This document shows, in pieces, positions 27,595 through 36,017 of a stretch of DNA of 64,000 bases (positions are counted from its first letter, which is position 1; each line of letters starts with the position of its first letter). Source of the stretch: an uncultured Draconibacterium sp. (lineage in GTDB: Bacteria; Bacteroidota; Bacteroidia; Bacteroidales; Prolixibacteraceae); the NCBI RefSeq assembly GCF_963677565.1, contig NZ_OY781981.1, positions 868,001 to 932,000 of the forward strand, read 5' to 3'. A program made the position numbers and the translations under genes. The notes beneath the pieces were generated by a model, which worked only from the letters and a program-made list of their open reading frames with translations, had not been told where the DNA came from and ran no database searches.

Positions 27595-28206
27595 ATGTTT
27601 TCAGGAATTGTAGAAGAATACGGAACTGTTGTAGCCGTTGAAAAGGATCAGGAAAATGTGCATTTTACGCTGACCTGTTCGTTTGCCGACGAGCTGAAAG
27701 TTGACCAGAGTTTATCGCACAACGGCGTGTGTTTAACCGTTGTATGGGTGGATAAATCTGAAAAGAAATACAAAGTTACTGCCATTAAAGAAACGCTGAT
27801 CAAGTCGAATCTTGGCTTGTTGGAAGTGGGCTCGAAAGTAAATTTGGAGCGCAGCATGATGATGAATGGCCGTTTGGATGGCCACATTGTTCAGGGGCAC
27901 GTTGACCAAACAGCAAAGTGTGTGAAAATTGAAGAAGCCGACGGAAGCTGGTATTACACTTTTGAATACGACTTTGATCTGGACAAAGCCAAACAAGGTT
28001 ATATGACCGTTGAAAAAGGATCGGTAACGGTTAATGGAGTAAGCCTAACCGTGGTAAACTCTAAAGACAATTCTTTCCAGGTTGCCATTATTCCTTTCAC
28101 GCAGGAAGTTACCAATTTCCACACCTTTGAAGTGGGATCGGTTATCAATCTTGAGTTTGATATTATCGGGAAATACCTGAGTAAATTGAATTCGTACAGC
28201 AAATAG
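27595..28206 (+). CDS. ribE: Riboflavin synthase alpha chain
   Basis: A 203-residue enzyme joining two 6,7-dimethyl-8-ribityllumazine molecules to make riboflavin. It starts with the signature MFSGIVEEYG and has two lumazine-binding repeats: HNGVCLTVVWV in the first and VNGVSLTVVNS in the second, each followed by the expected beta strands. GHIVQGHVD is conserved. Length is normal. It is followed by a good terminator and is not clustered with other rib genes in this window. Confidence 0.95.
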   Translation: MFSGIVEEYGTVVAVEKDQENVHFTLTCSFADELKVDQSLSHNGVCLTVVWVDKSEKKYKVTAIKETLIKSNLGLLEVGSKVNLERSMMMNGRLDGHIVQGHVDQTAKCVKIEEADGSWYYTFEYDFDLDKAKQGYMTVEKGSVTVNGVSLTVVNSKDNSFQVAIIPFTQEVTNFHTFEVGSVINLEFDIIGKYLSKLNSYSK

Positions 28207-28228
28207 AAAAACCATATAGAGTTTTAAG

Positions 28229-28253
28229 AAGGTCCGTATTGCGGGCCTTTTTT
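28229..28253 (+). terminator. Rho-independent terminator of riboflavin synthase gene
   Basis: AAGGTCCG pairs with CGGGCCTT (one wobble) with a short ATT-type loop, followed by six T residues. Confidence 0.8.
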
Positions 28254-28289
28254 GTATCAAATTTTATAAGCAGGATAAAAGAAAGAATG

Positions 28290-28395
28290 TTCACGCAGAG
28301 AACCCTAATTTCGTCGCAAAGCACACGAAGTCATGTTTAATACTTATATCATCTTTGCGAGCTTCGCGCTTCTTCATTTCTTTGCGTGAAAAACT
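28290..28395. repeat. Imperfect inverted repeat, TTCACGCAgAGA / tTCTTTGCGTGAA type
   Basis: TTCACGCAGAGA (from 28290) near the left end and TCTTTGCGTGAA near the right end are near complements, with inner CGCAAAG and CTTTGCG. It looks like the dispersed CTTTGCG-type intergenic repeats of Bacteroidota. Confidence 0.55.
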
Positions 28396-28504
28396 ATTTT
28401 TATCCTTCCGTTTCTGTTGGTCTTAAGCCGAAATCATGTTTATATTTTGTGAACATAAGTCTGGTCATCCTGTTGTTAATAGAAAAAATAACTAACTTTT
28501 CAGA

Positions 28505-29233
28505 ATGAAACAAACAGCATTAATAACCGGGGCATCAAAACGTATTGGTCGATCGTTAACAGAGCACCTTGCAGAACAGGGTTGGAATGTTGTGGTACAC
28601 TACAATTCTTCAGCAAAGGGAGCGAATGAACTGGTTGCAGAACTTGAAACAAAATATCCTGATCAGCAATTCATAGCAGTGCAAGCCAACCTTGCAGAAG
28701 TAGATGAGGTAGTTGCATTAATCCCAAAACTGGCCGCCCAAAACATCAAAGTTGATCTGCTGGTAAATAATGCTTCGGTTTTTGATCGTGGTTACCTGAA
28801 AGACACGTCGGTTGAGCTATTTGATGCACAGATAGATGTTAACCAAAAAGCTCCTTTTTTTCTTATCCGTGACTTTGCCAACTATTATAAAACAGGTAAC
28901 ATCATTAATTTTGTTGATACACGAATAACAGCAAATGCATCAAATTTTGCTGCATATTCCATCTCAAAAAAGGCATTGTGGGAGCTCACAAAAATGGCTG
29001 CTTTGGAATTTGCCCCGAATATTCGGGTAAATGCCATTGCTCCCGGTGTTACACTTCCGCCCGAAGACGAAGATGAGGACTATCTGGAAAAGCTGGCGCA
29101 AGGAATTCCGATGAAAAAACCCGGTGGAGTTGAGCCAATTTTGAAAAGTTTGGATTATATTTTGGAAAACGATCACCTTACCGGACAATTATTATTTGCC
29201 GACGGTGGTGAAAACCTTGGAAAAAATCGTTAA
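28505..29233 (+). CDS. SDR oxidoreductase, probable dihydromonapterin/pteridine reductase type
   Basis: A 242-residue short-chain dehydrogenase. The NADPH-binding motif is TGASKRIGRSL, where KRIG resembles the TGxxKRxG pattern of pteridine reductases and FolM. NNAS is present, and the catalytic Tyr/Lys pair is in YSISK. Directly downstream are folB (two bases away) and the folK fusion, so a role reducing dihydrobiopterin, dihydromonapterin or dihydrofolate in folate metabolism is plausible (inference from motif and context). The canonical catalytic Ser region reads NFVDTRI, which departs from ordinary SDRs, as in FolM-like enzymes. Confidence 0.8.
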   Translation: MKQTALITGASKRIGRSLTEHLAEQGWNVVVHYNSSAKGANELVAELETKYPDQQFIAVQANLAEVDEVVALIPKLAAQNIKVDLLVNNASVFDRGYLKDTSVELFDAQIDVNQKAPFFLIRDFANYYKTGNIINFVDTRITANASNFAAYSISKKALWELTKMAALEFAPNIRVNAIAPGVTLPPEDEDEDYLEKLAQGIPMKKPGGVEPILKSLDYILENDHLTGQLLFADGGENLGKNR

Positions 29234-29235
29234 GT

Positions 29236-29592
29236 ATGGCTAGAATACGTGTAAAAAATCTGCTAATCAGAACCTACATCGGATTTAATCCTGATGAATT
29301 GGTGAATAAACAGGATGTTTTAATTAACCTCGAAATTGAAACAGATATTCCTGAATCGGCTCTGGAATCGGACGAACCCGAAGATATATTCAACTATAAA
29401 GTGATCACCAAAAAAATAATCGCTTTAGTTCAGGAGGGGCGGTTTAAATTGTTGGAAGTGCTCACCAAAAAAATTCTTGATACAATAATGGAAGACAAAA
29501 AAGTAAAGTGGGCCCGCGTTGAGGTGGATAAACCACATGCCTTGCGTTTTGCCGAATCGGTATCAATGGAAATGGAGGCTTCACGTTCTTAG
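29236..29592 (+). CDS. folB: Dihydroneopterin aldolase
   Basis: A 118-residue FolB-type enzyme that converts 7,8-dihydroneopterin to 6-hydroxymethyl-dihydropterin and glycolaldehyde. The start MARIRVKNLLIRTYIGFNPDE, and the C-terminal VEVDKPHALRFAESVS (substrate-anchoring region), are typical. It starts two bases after the SDR gene. Its TAG stop overlaps the first bases of a REP palindrome (29591-29623), marking the edge of the transposase insertion that follows. Confidence 0.92.
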   Translation: MARIRVKNLLIRTYIGFNPDELVNKQDVLINLEIETDIPESALESDEPEDIFNYKVITKKIIALVQEGRFKLLEVLTKKILDTIMEDKKVKWARVEVDKPHALRFAESVSMEMEASRS

Positions 29593-29623
29593 TGATAATC
29601 TCACTCTGAGTGAGGTTATCACT
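29591..29623. repeat. REP palindrome P1, upstream of transposase
   Basis: A 33-bp near-perfect palindrome, AGTGATAATCTCACT-CTG-AGTGAGGTTATCACT by halves, overlapping the folB stop codon. It is the left flanking copy of the REP that also occurs inside and at the end of the transposase region. Confidence 0.9.
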
Positions 29624-29642
29624 AGCATATAAATAGATTAAC

Positions 29643-30650
29643 ATGGATATAGAATCCGGATTTTATTACCACATTTATAACAAGGGAAATAACTGTGCGC
29701 CAATTTTCTTTAACGAGAAAAACTATTTCTTTTTTCTACAAAAAATAAAGCAATATCTTACTCCATATGTATCTATTATTGCATGGTGTTTAATGCCGAA
29801 TCATTTCCATTGGGTTGTTTATGTTCACAAAGAGAAAATAGAGTTGCCCAATAGTGATACCCTCACTCCGAGTGAGGGTATCACTAGGTACCGAACAATC
29901 AATCAGTCTATTGGAATTTTATTGAGATCTTATACGCGAGCCATTCAAAAACAAGAAGGTATTTCGGGCTCTTTATTTCAGAAACATACAAAAGCTAAAG
30001 TATTGATCGATGAGGTTGCCATTGAGCCAGCATATTGGAATACTACATTTGGAACGACAGTCGATTTTTCCGAGAAGAAATCATATTTGGAGACGTGTGT
30101 TGAATATGTACATAATAATCCGGTATATTCAAAATTGGTGGATAAAGCAGAAGATTGGGAATACTCTTCTTATAGAGATTATTTAGGAATGAGAAAAGGA
30201 AAACTAATAGATATTGAAATGATTCGCCGGGATGGACTTATTGATACCCTCACTTCGAGTGAGAGCATCAATCTTGTGATTATCGGCATAGGTTCGAACA
30301 TAAATGCAGACGAGAATATCGCCAAAATGCTAGAAATACTGAAAAAAGAGGCAACTGTAATTCAGGTTTCATCTCTGACAAAAACCAAGCCCATTGGAAT
30401 TGAAAACCAGGCCGATTTCACAAACGGTGCAGTTAAAATTAGCACAAATCTGGACAGAGATGATTTGAATAAGCGTCTCAAACAAATTGAAGATCAGATG
30501 GGGCGTGACCGGTCAGTGGCTAAATTCGGGCCACGAAATATTGATTTGGATATTACAGTTTGGAATGGAGAGGTTGTGGATGAAGATTATTACACCCGCG
30601 ATTTTCTTCGTAAAAGTGTTGATGAATTGGGTGGAATAAAAGAAAAGTAA
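29643..30650 (+). CDS. REP-associated tyrosine transposase fused to HPPK (FolK)
   Basis: A single 335-codon frame. Residues 5-190 are a Y1/IS200-type REP-associated transposase: HxH motif in MPNHFHWVVYV and catalytic Tyr in CVEYVHNNPV. Residues ~208-335 are 6-hydroxymethyl-7,8-dihydropterin pyrophosphokinase: IGIGSNINADENI at the start, KFGPRNIDLDITVW as the catalytic signature. HPPK makes the activated pterin for dihydropteroate synthesis, and the gene follows folB as expected of folK. No stop separates the two parts; the join is a REP palindrome (30240-30272). A GTG at 30276 (codon 212) could start a stand-alone FolK. Whether the protein is fused, cleaved or separately started is not shown by the sequence. 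Confidence 0.85.
   Translation: MDIESGFYYHIYNKGNNCAPIFFNEKNYFFFLQKIKQYLTPYVSIIAWCLMPNHFHWVVYVHKEKIELPNSDTLTPSEGITRYRTINQSIGILLRSYTRAIQKQEGISGSLFQKHTKAKVLIDEVAIEPAYWNTTFGTTVDFSEKKSYLETCVEYVHNNPVYSKLVDKAEDWEYSSYRDYLGMRKGKLIDIEMIRRDGLIDTLTSSESINLVIIGIGSNINADENIAKMLEILKKEATVIQVSSLTKTKPIGIENQADFTNGAVKISTNLDRDDLNKRLKQIEDQMGRDRSVAKFGPRNIDLDITVWNGEVVDEDYYTRDFLRKSVDELGGIKEK
29853..29885. repeat. REP palindrome P2 inside the transposase frame
   Basis: A perfect 16+1+16 palindrome (AGTGATACCCTCACTC, then C, then its complement) inside the transposase coding sequence, read through as SDTLTPSEGIT. Being 33 bp, it keeps the frame. Confidence 0.92.
30240..30272. repeat. REP palindrome P3 at the transposase/folK junction
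   Basis: ATTGATACCCTCACTTCGAGT followed by an imperfect complement forms the third REP copy. It is translated as IDTLTSSESIN and connects the transposase C-terminus to the FolK N-terminus. Confidence 0.85.
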
Positions 30651-30690
30651 GGTTAAACTATCAATTTAACGTGATAGATTAACCTTATTA
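30649..30690. terminator. Bidirectional terminator between convergent genes
   Basis: AAGGTTAAACTATCA and TGATAGATTAACCTT form a 15-bp stem (one mismatch/bulge) with an eight-base loop and AT-rich tails on both sides, between folK and the convergent HAD gene. Confidence 0.75.
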
Positions 30691-30692
30691 TA

Positions 30693-31460
30693 TTACTTGT
30701 TGTTCTTTACAAACAGTTCGTTTAAACCTGAAATACCTCCAACTTCTTCAAGATCGGTAACTACAAAATCGGCACCACCTTCAGCCAGTTCCTTCTCGTT
30801 GTTTTCGCGGGCAATACCAAGGGTTAAGCCAAATTTGCCTTTGGCACCGGCCTGAACTCCCGAAACAGCATCTTCAACTACAATGGCTTTTGCCGGAGTA
30901 GATTCCAACATATCGCAGGCAGTGGTAAAAATATCCGGTTCAGGTTTGCCATGTAATCCCAGCTCTGCCGAAACAACACCGTCAACGCGGGCTCCAAACA
31001 TTTTTAGCATGTCAACAGCTTCCAAAACCGGTGCACAGTTTTTGCTCGACGATGCAACGCCCAGTTTTATACCGGCTTCTTTCAAATCGGTTAGCATTTG
31101 GGCTGTGGATTCGTAAACCTCAACACCATCACGTGCAATTACTTCGTTAAAAGCTTCGTTTTTTCGGTTACCAAGGCCACAAATGGTTTCCATGCCCGGT
31201 GCATCCGATGGATCGCCAAATTCAATGTTAATATCTCGCGATTCTAAAAACGATGCAACTCCCTTGTAACGTGGTTTTCCATCAACAAAAGCCAGGTAAT
31301 CGCTTTGCGTAAATTCCTTAAAAGTTTCCCCTTTCTCTTCAGCGTGTTTTTGCAGGTATTCGTCGAACATCTTCTTCCATGCCGCGGCGTGCGTTATGGC
31401 TGTCTTGGTAATTACACCGTCCATGTCGAAAATAACTGCTTCAAATGCTAAGTTTCCCAT
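30693..31460 (-). CDS. HAD-family hydrolase, beta-phosphoglucomutase-like
   Basis: A 255-residue HAD protein counted from MGNLAFEAV (31460); the upstream Met (31499) is in an A-rich, unlikely extension. Motif I is FDMDGVI, with the beta-phosphoglucomutase-type cap; VASSSKN is motif II, GKPEPDIF carries the motif III lysine, and VVEDAVSGVQAG is motif IV. Family members isomerise beta-glucose-1-phosphate or dephosphorylate sugar phosphates. The inserted stretch in the cap (residues ~35-70) is longer than in the short enzymes, as in members linked with GH65 phosphorylases, but no such gene is nearby. Confidence 0.85.
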   Translation of the reverse strand: MGNLAFEAVIFDMDGVITKTAITHAAAWKKMFDEYLQKHAEEKGETFKEFTQSDYLAFVDGKPRYKGVASFLESRDINIEFGDPSDAPGMETICGLGNRKNEAFNEVIARDGVEVYESTAQMLTDLKEAGIKLGVASSSKNCAPVLEAVDMLKMFGARVDGVVSAELGLHGKPEPDIFTTACDMLESTPAKAIVVEDAVSGVQAGAKGKFGLTLGIARENNEKELAEGGADFVVTDLEEVGGISGLNELFVKNNK

Positions 31461-31856
31461 TTTCAATTTCTTTTTCTTATTTGCCGCAAAATTAGGCATT
31501 TATTACAGACAAGGATTTAAAATTGGTTAAAACTGATATTTATCGTGTTGCAAATCAGTTTAAGCACATTAAATTTGTAGTGTAGTTAAATCTAAAAGTC
31601 ATGATTAAATTTTTAATGGCTATCTACCTCCACAACAGAAGTTTCCTGAATATCAAAAACAGGGACGCTTTTAGAATGTAGATTTCAGATTAACGATTTA
31701 GGATTTCAGATTTCTTCTGAAGTTTACGATCGTAAGTTTCATTTCATAAATCATTTTATTTTCTAAGACGAACAACGATTTTGAATTGTATGGTTAGTTT
31801 TATTAGCTCCATCGCAAATCATCATTCGTTGATCATCATTCATAATTCATATTTAT
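31461..31856. other. Gene-free stretch upstream of tryptophanase gene
   Basis: A stretch of AT-rich sequence with a repeated GATTTCAGATT / GGATTTCAGATTTC segment (about 31680-31720) similar to sequence near 12117-12160 and 27530, so a dispersed intergenic repeat. A 26-codon frame (31601-31681) has no Trp or Pro-rich stall signature and no evident role. No clear promoter was identified. Confidence 0.45.
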
Positions 31857-33251
31857 ATGGAATTACCATTTGCAGAATCATATAAAATAAAGATGGTGGA
31901 ACCCATCTATAAAAGTACGCGTGAACAACGCGAAGAATGGATTAAACAAGCTAACTACAATCTTTTTAATTTAAGAAGCGAGCAGGTTTTTATTGATTTG
32001 TTGACCGACAGTGGAACCGGTGCAATGAGCCAGAATCAGTGGGCCGCAATTATGACCGGCGATGAAAGTTATGCCGGATCATCTTCGTATTACCACTTAA
32101 AAGATGCAATAAAAAACATCCTTGGTTTTGATTATTTTCTTCCTACTCACCAGGGCCGTGCTGCCGAAAATGTATTGTTTTCGGTGTTGGTAAAAGAAGG
32201 AAACGTGGTTCCCGGCAATAGTCATTTCGACACCACAAAAGGGCATATTGAATACCGGAAAGCGTCGGCTGTTGATTGTACAATTGATGAGGCTTTTGAT
32301 ACTGAATCGTTGCACCCGTTTAAGGGAAACATCGATTTGGAGAAGCTGGAAGCCGTTTATTCAACACATCCGGCGGAGCAAATTCCAATGGTGATTGTAA
32401 CGCTAACCTGTAACACGTCGGGAGGACAGCCGGTATCCATGCAAAATCTTCGCGATGTACATGAACTGTCGAAAAAATACGGTATTAAAGTGGTATTCGA
32501 CTCGGCTCGTTTTGCAGAAAATGCCTGGTTTATTCAACAACGCGAAGATGAATATCGTAATAGCTCGATTAAAGAAATTGTAGCTGAGATGTTTTCGTAT
32601 GCCGATGCCATGACTATGAGTAGCAAAAAGGACGGCATTGTTAATATTGGCGGATTTCTTGCCATGAAGGAGGAGGAACTGCTGAAACAGGCTTCGGTTT
32701 TTAATATCATGTTTGAAGGTTTCAATACTTACGGCGGAATGGCAGGACGTGATATGAACGCGCTGGCTGCTGGCCTGGACGAAGTAACAACAGGTTATTT
32801 TCTTGAAAACCGTATTCAGCAAGTTGCATATTTAGGTAACCGTTTAATAGAATGGGGAATTCCGGTGCAGAAACCTATTGGCGGACATGCTGTTTTTGTT
32901 GATGCCAAGAAATTTTTGGGGCACGTTCCGAAAGAAGAATACATTGCACAAACACTGGCTATTGAATTGTACCTCGAGGCAGGAGTTCGTGGTGTTGAAG
33001 TAGGAACCTTGCTGGCAGATCGTGATCCGCTTACGCGCGAAAACCGTTATCCAAAACTTGAAATGCTTCGTTTGGCAATTCCTCGCCGAACTTACACTAA
33101 CAATCACATGGATGTGGTGGCTGTGGCGTTAAAAAATATCTTTGATCGAAGGGAAGAGATCGATCACGGTTACCGGATTAAAAAGGAAGCGCCAATAATG
33201 CGTCACTTTTCTGTGGAACTGGAACATGCTGAAAAAGAACATAAAAAATAA
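31857..33251 (+). CDS. tnaA: Tryptophanase
   Basis: A 464-residue PLP-dependent beta-eliminating lyase producing indole, pyruvate and ammonia from tryptophan. The PLP lysine is probably Lys258 in SSKKDG. Tyrosine phenol-lyase is the close alternative; here FDTTKGH has the Asp seen in tryptophanase where phenol-lyase has Thr, and GVRGVEVG lacks the Arg of phenol-lyase SMERG, so I prefer tryptophanase. It stands alone, without a tnaB permease or a TnaC-type leader. Its stop is ten bases from the convergent regulator gene. Confidence 0.88.
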   Translation: MELPFAESYKIKMVEPIYKSTREQREEWIKQANYNLFNLRSEQVFIDLLTDSGTGAMSQNQWAAIMTGDESYAGSSSYYHLKDAIKNILGFDYFLPTHQGRAAENVLFSVLVKEGNVVPGNSHFDTTKGHIEYRKASAVDCTIDEAFDTESLHPFKGNIDLEKLEAVYSTHPAEQIPMVIVTLTCNTSGGQPVSMQNLRDVHELSKKYGIKVVFDSARFAENAWFIQQREDEYRNSSIKEIVAEMFSYADAMTMSSKKDGIVNIGGFLAMKEEELLKQASVFNIMFEGFNTYGGMAGRDMNALAAGLDEVTTGYFLENRIQQVAYLGNRLIEWGIPVQKPIGGHAVFVDAKKFLGHVPKEEYIAQTLAIELYLEAGVRGVEVGTLLADRDPLTRENRYPKLEMLRLAIPRRTYTNNHMDVVAVALKNIFDRREEIDHGYRIKKEAPIMRHFSVELEHAEKEHKK

Positions 33252-33260
33252 TTGGAGAAT

Positions 33261-35771
33261 CTAGAGCTGATCAGCGTAATGATGGGTGAATTCTTTAAAA
33301 CTTAAAGCATAGGATTCGCCCATTGTTTTTTCATATTTTGAACAGAACGACTCGAAATTGAATTTGGCTAAGTGCGAGTTGTTTGTTTTCTGCAATCCCC
33401 AAATTTGAAGGTAAAGCGCTTCTTCGTTCAGGTCGTCGTAGTCTAAAATTCGTTGCGATACCTTTTCAACTTCTTTGGGTTTGTTTTCTTTTTTATAATC
33501 GGATGCCAGCTTTAACAGGTTGTCAATTACCTGGTTGCCGGTAAATCCTCTTACTTCGTCGAGCCATGGCCAGTTGACGTCTTTTAATAGCCGCCCTTTT
33601 TTTACCAAATGGAAAAAAAGTTGTAACTGCTGTCGCGACATACCTTCAGGTATTTTACAGAGATTAAATGCCTCCACATAATCGCAGAAAAAGTCTTCCG
33701 ACAGATTTAAATGTAAATAGCCATTTTGCGACGTGATTTCTACTTTGTTGAAAAGTGCCAGAATCTTGCGCAATTTATTGAGCGTAACCGCACGGTTGTT
33801 CGCCACTTTTTTGGCTTCAATTCCGTACCACAAGGTTTCGTTCACATCAGGAATAGGTGCCCCGATTCCATTCTTCATACTGTAGATCAGAGTGTATATA
33901 AACAGCTCTCTCACTTTCGGAGTGAAAAGATCAGAAACGTCTTCGTTGTTGTTATTGATGGCTTTGAACTCGCCAAAAAGCTGAATTTGATTTTTTGTTG
34001 GTGTTTCAGGTTTATTGACTAAAATCGATTGTTTTCGGGCGTTCATTTTTCGAAGTAGAATAAAAATGAAAATCAGGAAAACAAATGCGATAGAAGCCAG
34101 AATAATGACGATGTTTCGGGTTGACAACAAAGTTGCCGGGGTTTCTGCCGGTTCGTAAATAATTTCTTCATCCAGTGCCAGCCGGTTTATTTCTTCGTTA
34201 CCCAACGGGCGGTTCCAAATATACAGGTTGTCGATGTAACCCCTCAGGCTGGCGCCGCCAGAAAGAGCACTGCCAATAAAAATGTCGTTAGTGCCGGAAT
34301 ACGGAGGGTGCCCATCAGAGCCGCCAACATACTGGCCGTTAACAAAAATAGCTTGCTGTCCAGTTTCTAAAATATAGCGCCACGTAAGGTGGTACCATCT
34401 GTTGGTTTCCAGTAACTCATCCGACATAAAATCGTTGGCCCAAAGTCCAAAATATGGATGCCCGGATCGCAAAACCAGGTGAAGTCCTCTTCGGTATCCT
34501 GTTTCGTCATTGCCGAGAATTGCATTATCTCCGAATTCCAGAATATCGATAAATTTTACAAAACAGCTGATTGTAAAACTACTGTTTGGCAGGTCGTACA
34601 GTTCAGGATGACCTAAATTAACATTGGCATTTTCAGGTAAACGAAGTACACTTCCACGATCAATATCCTGGCTAAAAGTGAAACCGTTTCCATCAAAATT
34701 GCGTTCAGGATTTACTACGTCAGATAACTCATTTTCGAAATGAAAACTGGCCATCAATCCACGGTTAAGCGATAGCGGGGTTGCCAGAATGGAATATTGT
34801 TCCGGTTTCACCATCTCTGCAGTAATGGTAAGTTGCGAAGGTGTTAAGCTAAATCCGGGAACGAACGGTGTCAGTATCATTTCCTCCCCACCACGAATAG
34901 GGAAGCTGAATTTCCCGCCGGTTATCAGTGTTTCGGCATTTTTCCAGAAAACACGTTCAAAGTTTTTGCCAACTGTGCGAACCTGGCCTTTTACTGCCTC
35001 AAATGAATTCAGTTGTTCAATGATAAAACCAAAATTGTAAATGCTGCTTTCAACAAAAAGGAAATTGGGTTTCTTCCCATATTTGGTCCAGCTCTCCAGC
35101 AAGAAGTTAATATATTCAGGAAACAGGTTTCTGTTAACCAACGAGGTGGAAACACCTGTTGGCAAACGGTCGAAATTACTGATTTTGAATAGTTCTTTGT
35201 TGATATTTGATTCCCGTTTCAGAATAGCAGAATTCGGGGTGATTTGACTGGCTCCGATTTCCAGAGCATAATTGGACGTTTCATGTAAAATACGACTGTC
35301 GTTTTGTATGTCACCCTCAACAAAAAATATAACTCTGCGGTTGGCTTGCACCAGGTATTCAATGGATGGCCAGCGTTCGCCCTGTGGCAAATAAAAAATC
35401 TGATTAGAGAGACGTGAGGCATTTATCACCGAATCCAATACATGTACATTGCCAGAATAGTTAATGAAAACAGGAATTATTTTGGACTCCTCATTTTGCA
35501 GTAGAAGTTCTATCTTTTCAAGAATTTCAGAAAACGGAATAGTACTGTTTGTGAGATTGATTTCTGCGTTATCGGAATTTATAGCTAATTCAATCCCGGT
35601 CCAGTTATTGTCTTTTATAAAGTCGAAAAGCCGGTTGCTTCTATATTCGGCAGGCGTTAATTGTCCTATCAAAAATGAATTGTCGGCAAAGTCGTTGGCC
35701 TTTCCTTGCAGAAAAAAGAAAAATCCGCAAAAAAGCAATAAGAATAGCTTCAATCTTATCTTCAGCAGCAT
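33261..35771 (-). CDS. Membrane-anchored LamG / SARP-like regulator
   Basis: An 836-residue protein of unusual build. After a signal peptide (LFLLLFCGFFFFLQGKA), residues ~30-340 form an extracytoplasmic domain I cannot name. Residues ~345-520 are a LamG/concanavalin-like domain (FTISCFVKF, NRWYHLTWRY, AIFVNGQYVG, GYIDNLYIWNRPLG). A single membrane helix lies near 549-572. The cytoplasmic part has a winged-helix of the SARP/OmpR type (QLFGEFKAI, LFIYTLIYSMKNG, LWYGIEAKKVANNRAVTLNKLRKIL split here) and a helical BTAD/TPR-like tail. It looks like a one-component transmembrane transcription factor sensing a surface or periplasmic ligand. It is divergent from the cytochrome/FGE operon at 36018, its probable target. 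Confidence 0.78.
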   Translation of the reverse strand: MLLKIRLKLFLLLFCGFFFFLQGKANDFADNSFLIGQLTPAEYRSNRLFDFIKDNNWTGIELAINSDNAEINLTNSTIPFSEILEKIELLLQNEESKIIPVFINYSGNVHVLDSVINASRLSNQIFYLPQGERWPSIEYLVQANRRVIFFVEGDIQNDSRILHETSNYALEIGASQITPNSAILKRESNINKELFKISNFDRLPTGVSTSLVNRNLFPEYINFLLESWTKYGKKPNFLFVESSIYNFGFIIEQLNSFEAVKGQVRTVGKNFERVFWKNAETLITGGKFSFPIRGGEEMILTPFVPGFSLTPSQLTITAEMVKPEQYSILATPLSLNRGLMASFHFENELSDVVNPERNFDGNGFTFSQDIDRGSVLRLPENANVNLGHPELYDLPNSSFTISCFVKFIDILEFGDNAILGNDETGYRRGLHLVLRSGHPYFGLWANDFMSDELLETNRWYHLTWRYILETGQQAIFVNGQYVGGSDGHPPYSGTNDIFIGSALSGGASLRGYIDNLYIWNRPLGNEEINRLALDEEIIYEPAETPATLLSTRNIVIILASIAFVFLIFIFILLRKMNARKQSILVNKPETPTKNQIQLFGEFKAINNNNEDVSDLFTPKVRELFIYTLIYSMKNGIGAPIPDVNETLWYGIEAKKVANNRAVTLNKLRKILALFNKVEITSQNGYLHLNLSEDFFCDYVEAFNLCKIPEGMSRQQLQLFFHLVKKGRLLKDVNWPWLDEVRGFTGNQVIDNLLKLASDYKKENKPKEVEKVSQRILDYDDLNEEALYLQIWGLQKTNNSHLAKFNFESFCSKYEKTMGESYALSFKEFTHHYADQL

Positions 35772-36017
35772 CTTATATGTTTTTTCCAGTTGAATGATAA
35801 TGTCCTTAATTTGATATTATTTTCAGTCCAAATATATTAAAATATACGAAATATGATATTTTTTGTCTAAAAAATAATTAGGAATAAAGTACTTTTTAAT
35901 CAAATAGTTACAAAATAAATTAAGATGAAATTAAGACGTCGTTAAGACATATTTAGCATCGATATTAAGAAGCAGCTAATTGCGCGCGCGTATAATTGCA
36001 GTTCAAATTGACTACGA

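Noticed and set aside
31601..31681. TnaC-like leader peptide upstream of tryptophanase
   Set aside because: The 26-codon frame has no Trp, no Pro stall motif and is 175 bp from tnaA.
31857..33251. Tyrosine phenol-lyase instead of tryptophanase
   Set aside because: The FDTTKGH and GVRGVEVG motifs fit tryptophanase better than the phenol-lyase equivalents.
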